The position numbers and the translations under genes are program-made. Under the pieces are notes generated by a model. It made no database searches, was not told where the DNA came from, and was given only the letters and a program-made list of their open reading frames with translations. This document shows positions 63,766 to 64,000 of a stretch of 64,000 bases of DNA, piece by piece. How positions within the stretch are numbered: the stretch's first letter is position 1; each line of letters begins with the position of its first letter. Source of the stretch: Rhodeus uyekii (Eukaryota > Chordata > Actinopteri > Cypriniformes > Acheilognathidae); the NCBI GenBank assembly GCA_037043235.1, contig JAWRVZ010000101.1:372001-436000 (forward strand), given 5' to 3'.

Positions 63766-64000
63766 GATAAAAATTAGATTTTTCAGTCACCGATAATTTA
63801 AACATTGTGCGAGCACATAAATTGTCTTTACCTGTATGTTTGTTTAAAAAAATCCCTATAAAGATTATGCTTGAAAAATGTTATCCATATAGCCTTTACA
63901 AGAGCGTAAAACTTCGGCAAAGCCCCTGACAAATTATGTTGCTGTGTAAAAAAGAAAACACACACACAAAGATTTCAACACTACGTGGACATACAAACGA
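63765..64000. repeat. Segment shared with 46915-47170, cut by the window end
   Basis: Colinear with 46915-47170 (see shared words there) and in the same orientation. It starts immediately after DIRS coding sequence. Confidence 0.85.

Overview
The window reads as a transposon-dense segment of a teleost genome, most likely a cyprinid. The evidence is introns with GT/AG borders, fish-type C2H2 zinc-finger genes with a short acidic N-terminal exon, a Pim-like kinase gene, and a mix of repeats typical of cyprinids (V-SINE-like, L2, Rex1/CR1-like, DIRS, Gypsy, hAT, Harbinger and ISL2EU elements). Nothing suggests bacterial or organellar DNA.

Host genes. Three zinc-finger genes lie on the minus strand (1.8-3.0, 13.0-14.3 and 31.1-34.0 kb). 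They share one plan: a 58-nt coding piece, one intron, then an exon carrying 8-10 fingers. A seven-exon Pim-family kinase gene with all splice phases consistent lies on the plus strand at 57.4-60.0 kb. A putative terminal exon at 46.75 kb could not be identified. Everything else I can recognise is mobile DNA.

Layout. 0-1.1 kb: Harbinger transposase remnant split by a hAT MITE. 3.9-10 kb: hAT elements, V-SINE tail, solo LTR, truncated LTR element. 10.7-11.7 kb: second Harbinger remnant. 14.8-18.1 kb: decayed Gypsy. 18.2-26.2 kb: a young Gypsy element on the minus strand with gag, protease, RT, RNase H and integrase. 28.7-30.3 kb: hAT-like element and solo LTR. 34.9-37.6 kb: shuffled LTR copy and nested DNA transposons. 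38.2-45.5 kb: a Gmr1-type Gypsy element (integrase before RT) split by a 4.3-kb L2 LINE. 47.2-50.3 kb: Rex1/CR1-like LINE, minus strand. 51.0-56.8 kb: a two-gene ISL2EU-type transposon and, beside it, the wreck of a second one. 60.4-63.8 kb: degenerate DIRS element. The last bases repeat a segment at 46.9 kb.

The most interesting signals are: (1) a canonical GGGAAAC slippery heptamer with a potential pseudoknot at the gag/pol junction of the young Gypsy element; (2) an LTR/TSD argument that one deletion removed the integrase end, polypurine tract and start of the 3' LTR; (3) the Gmr1 gene order with a SCAN-like gag; (4) an ISL2EU element with an intact THAP-DDE transposase but a frameshifted SWIM/YqaJ/PHD partner; and (5) a zinc-finger gene whose ancestral splice acceptor is lost but which has an in-frame replacement acceptor.
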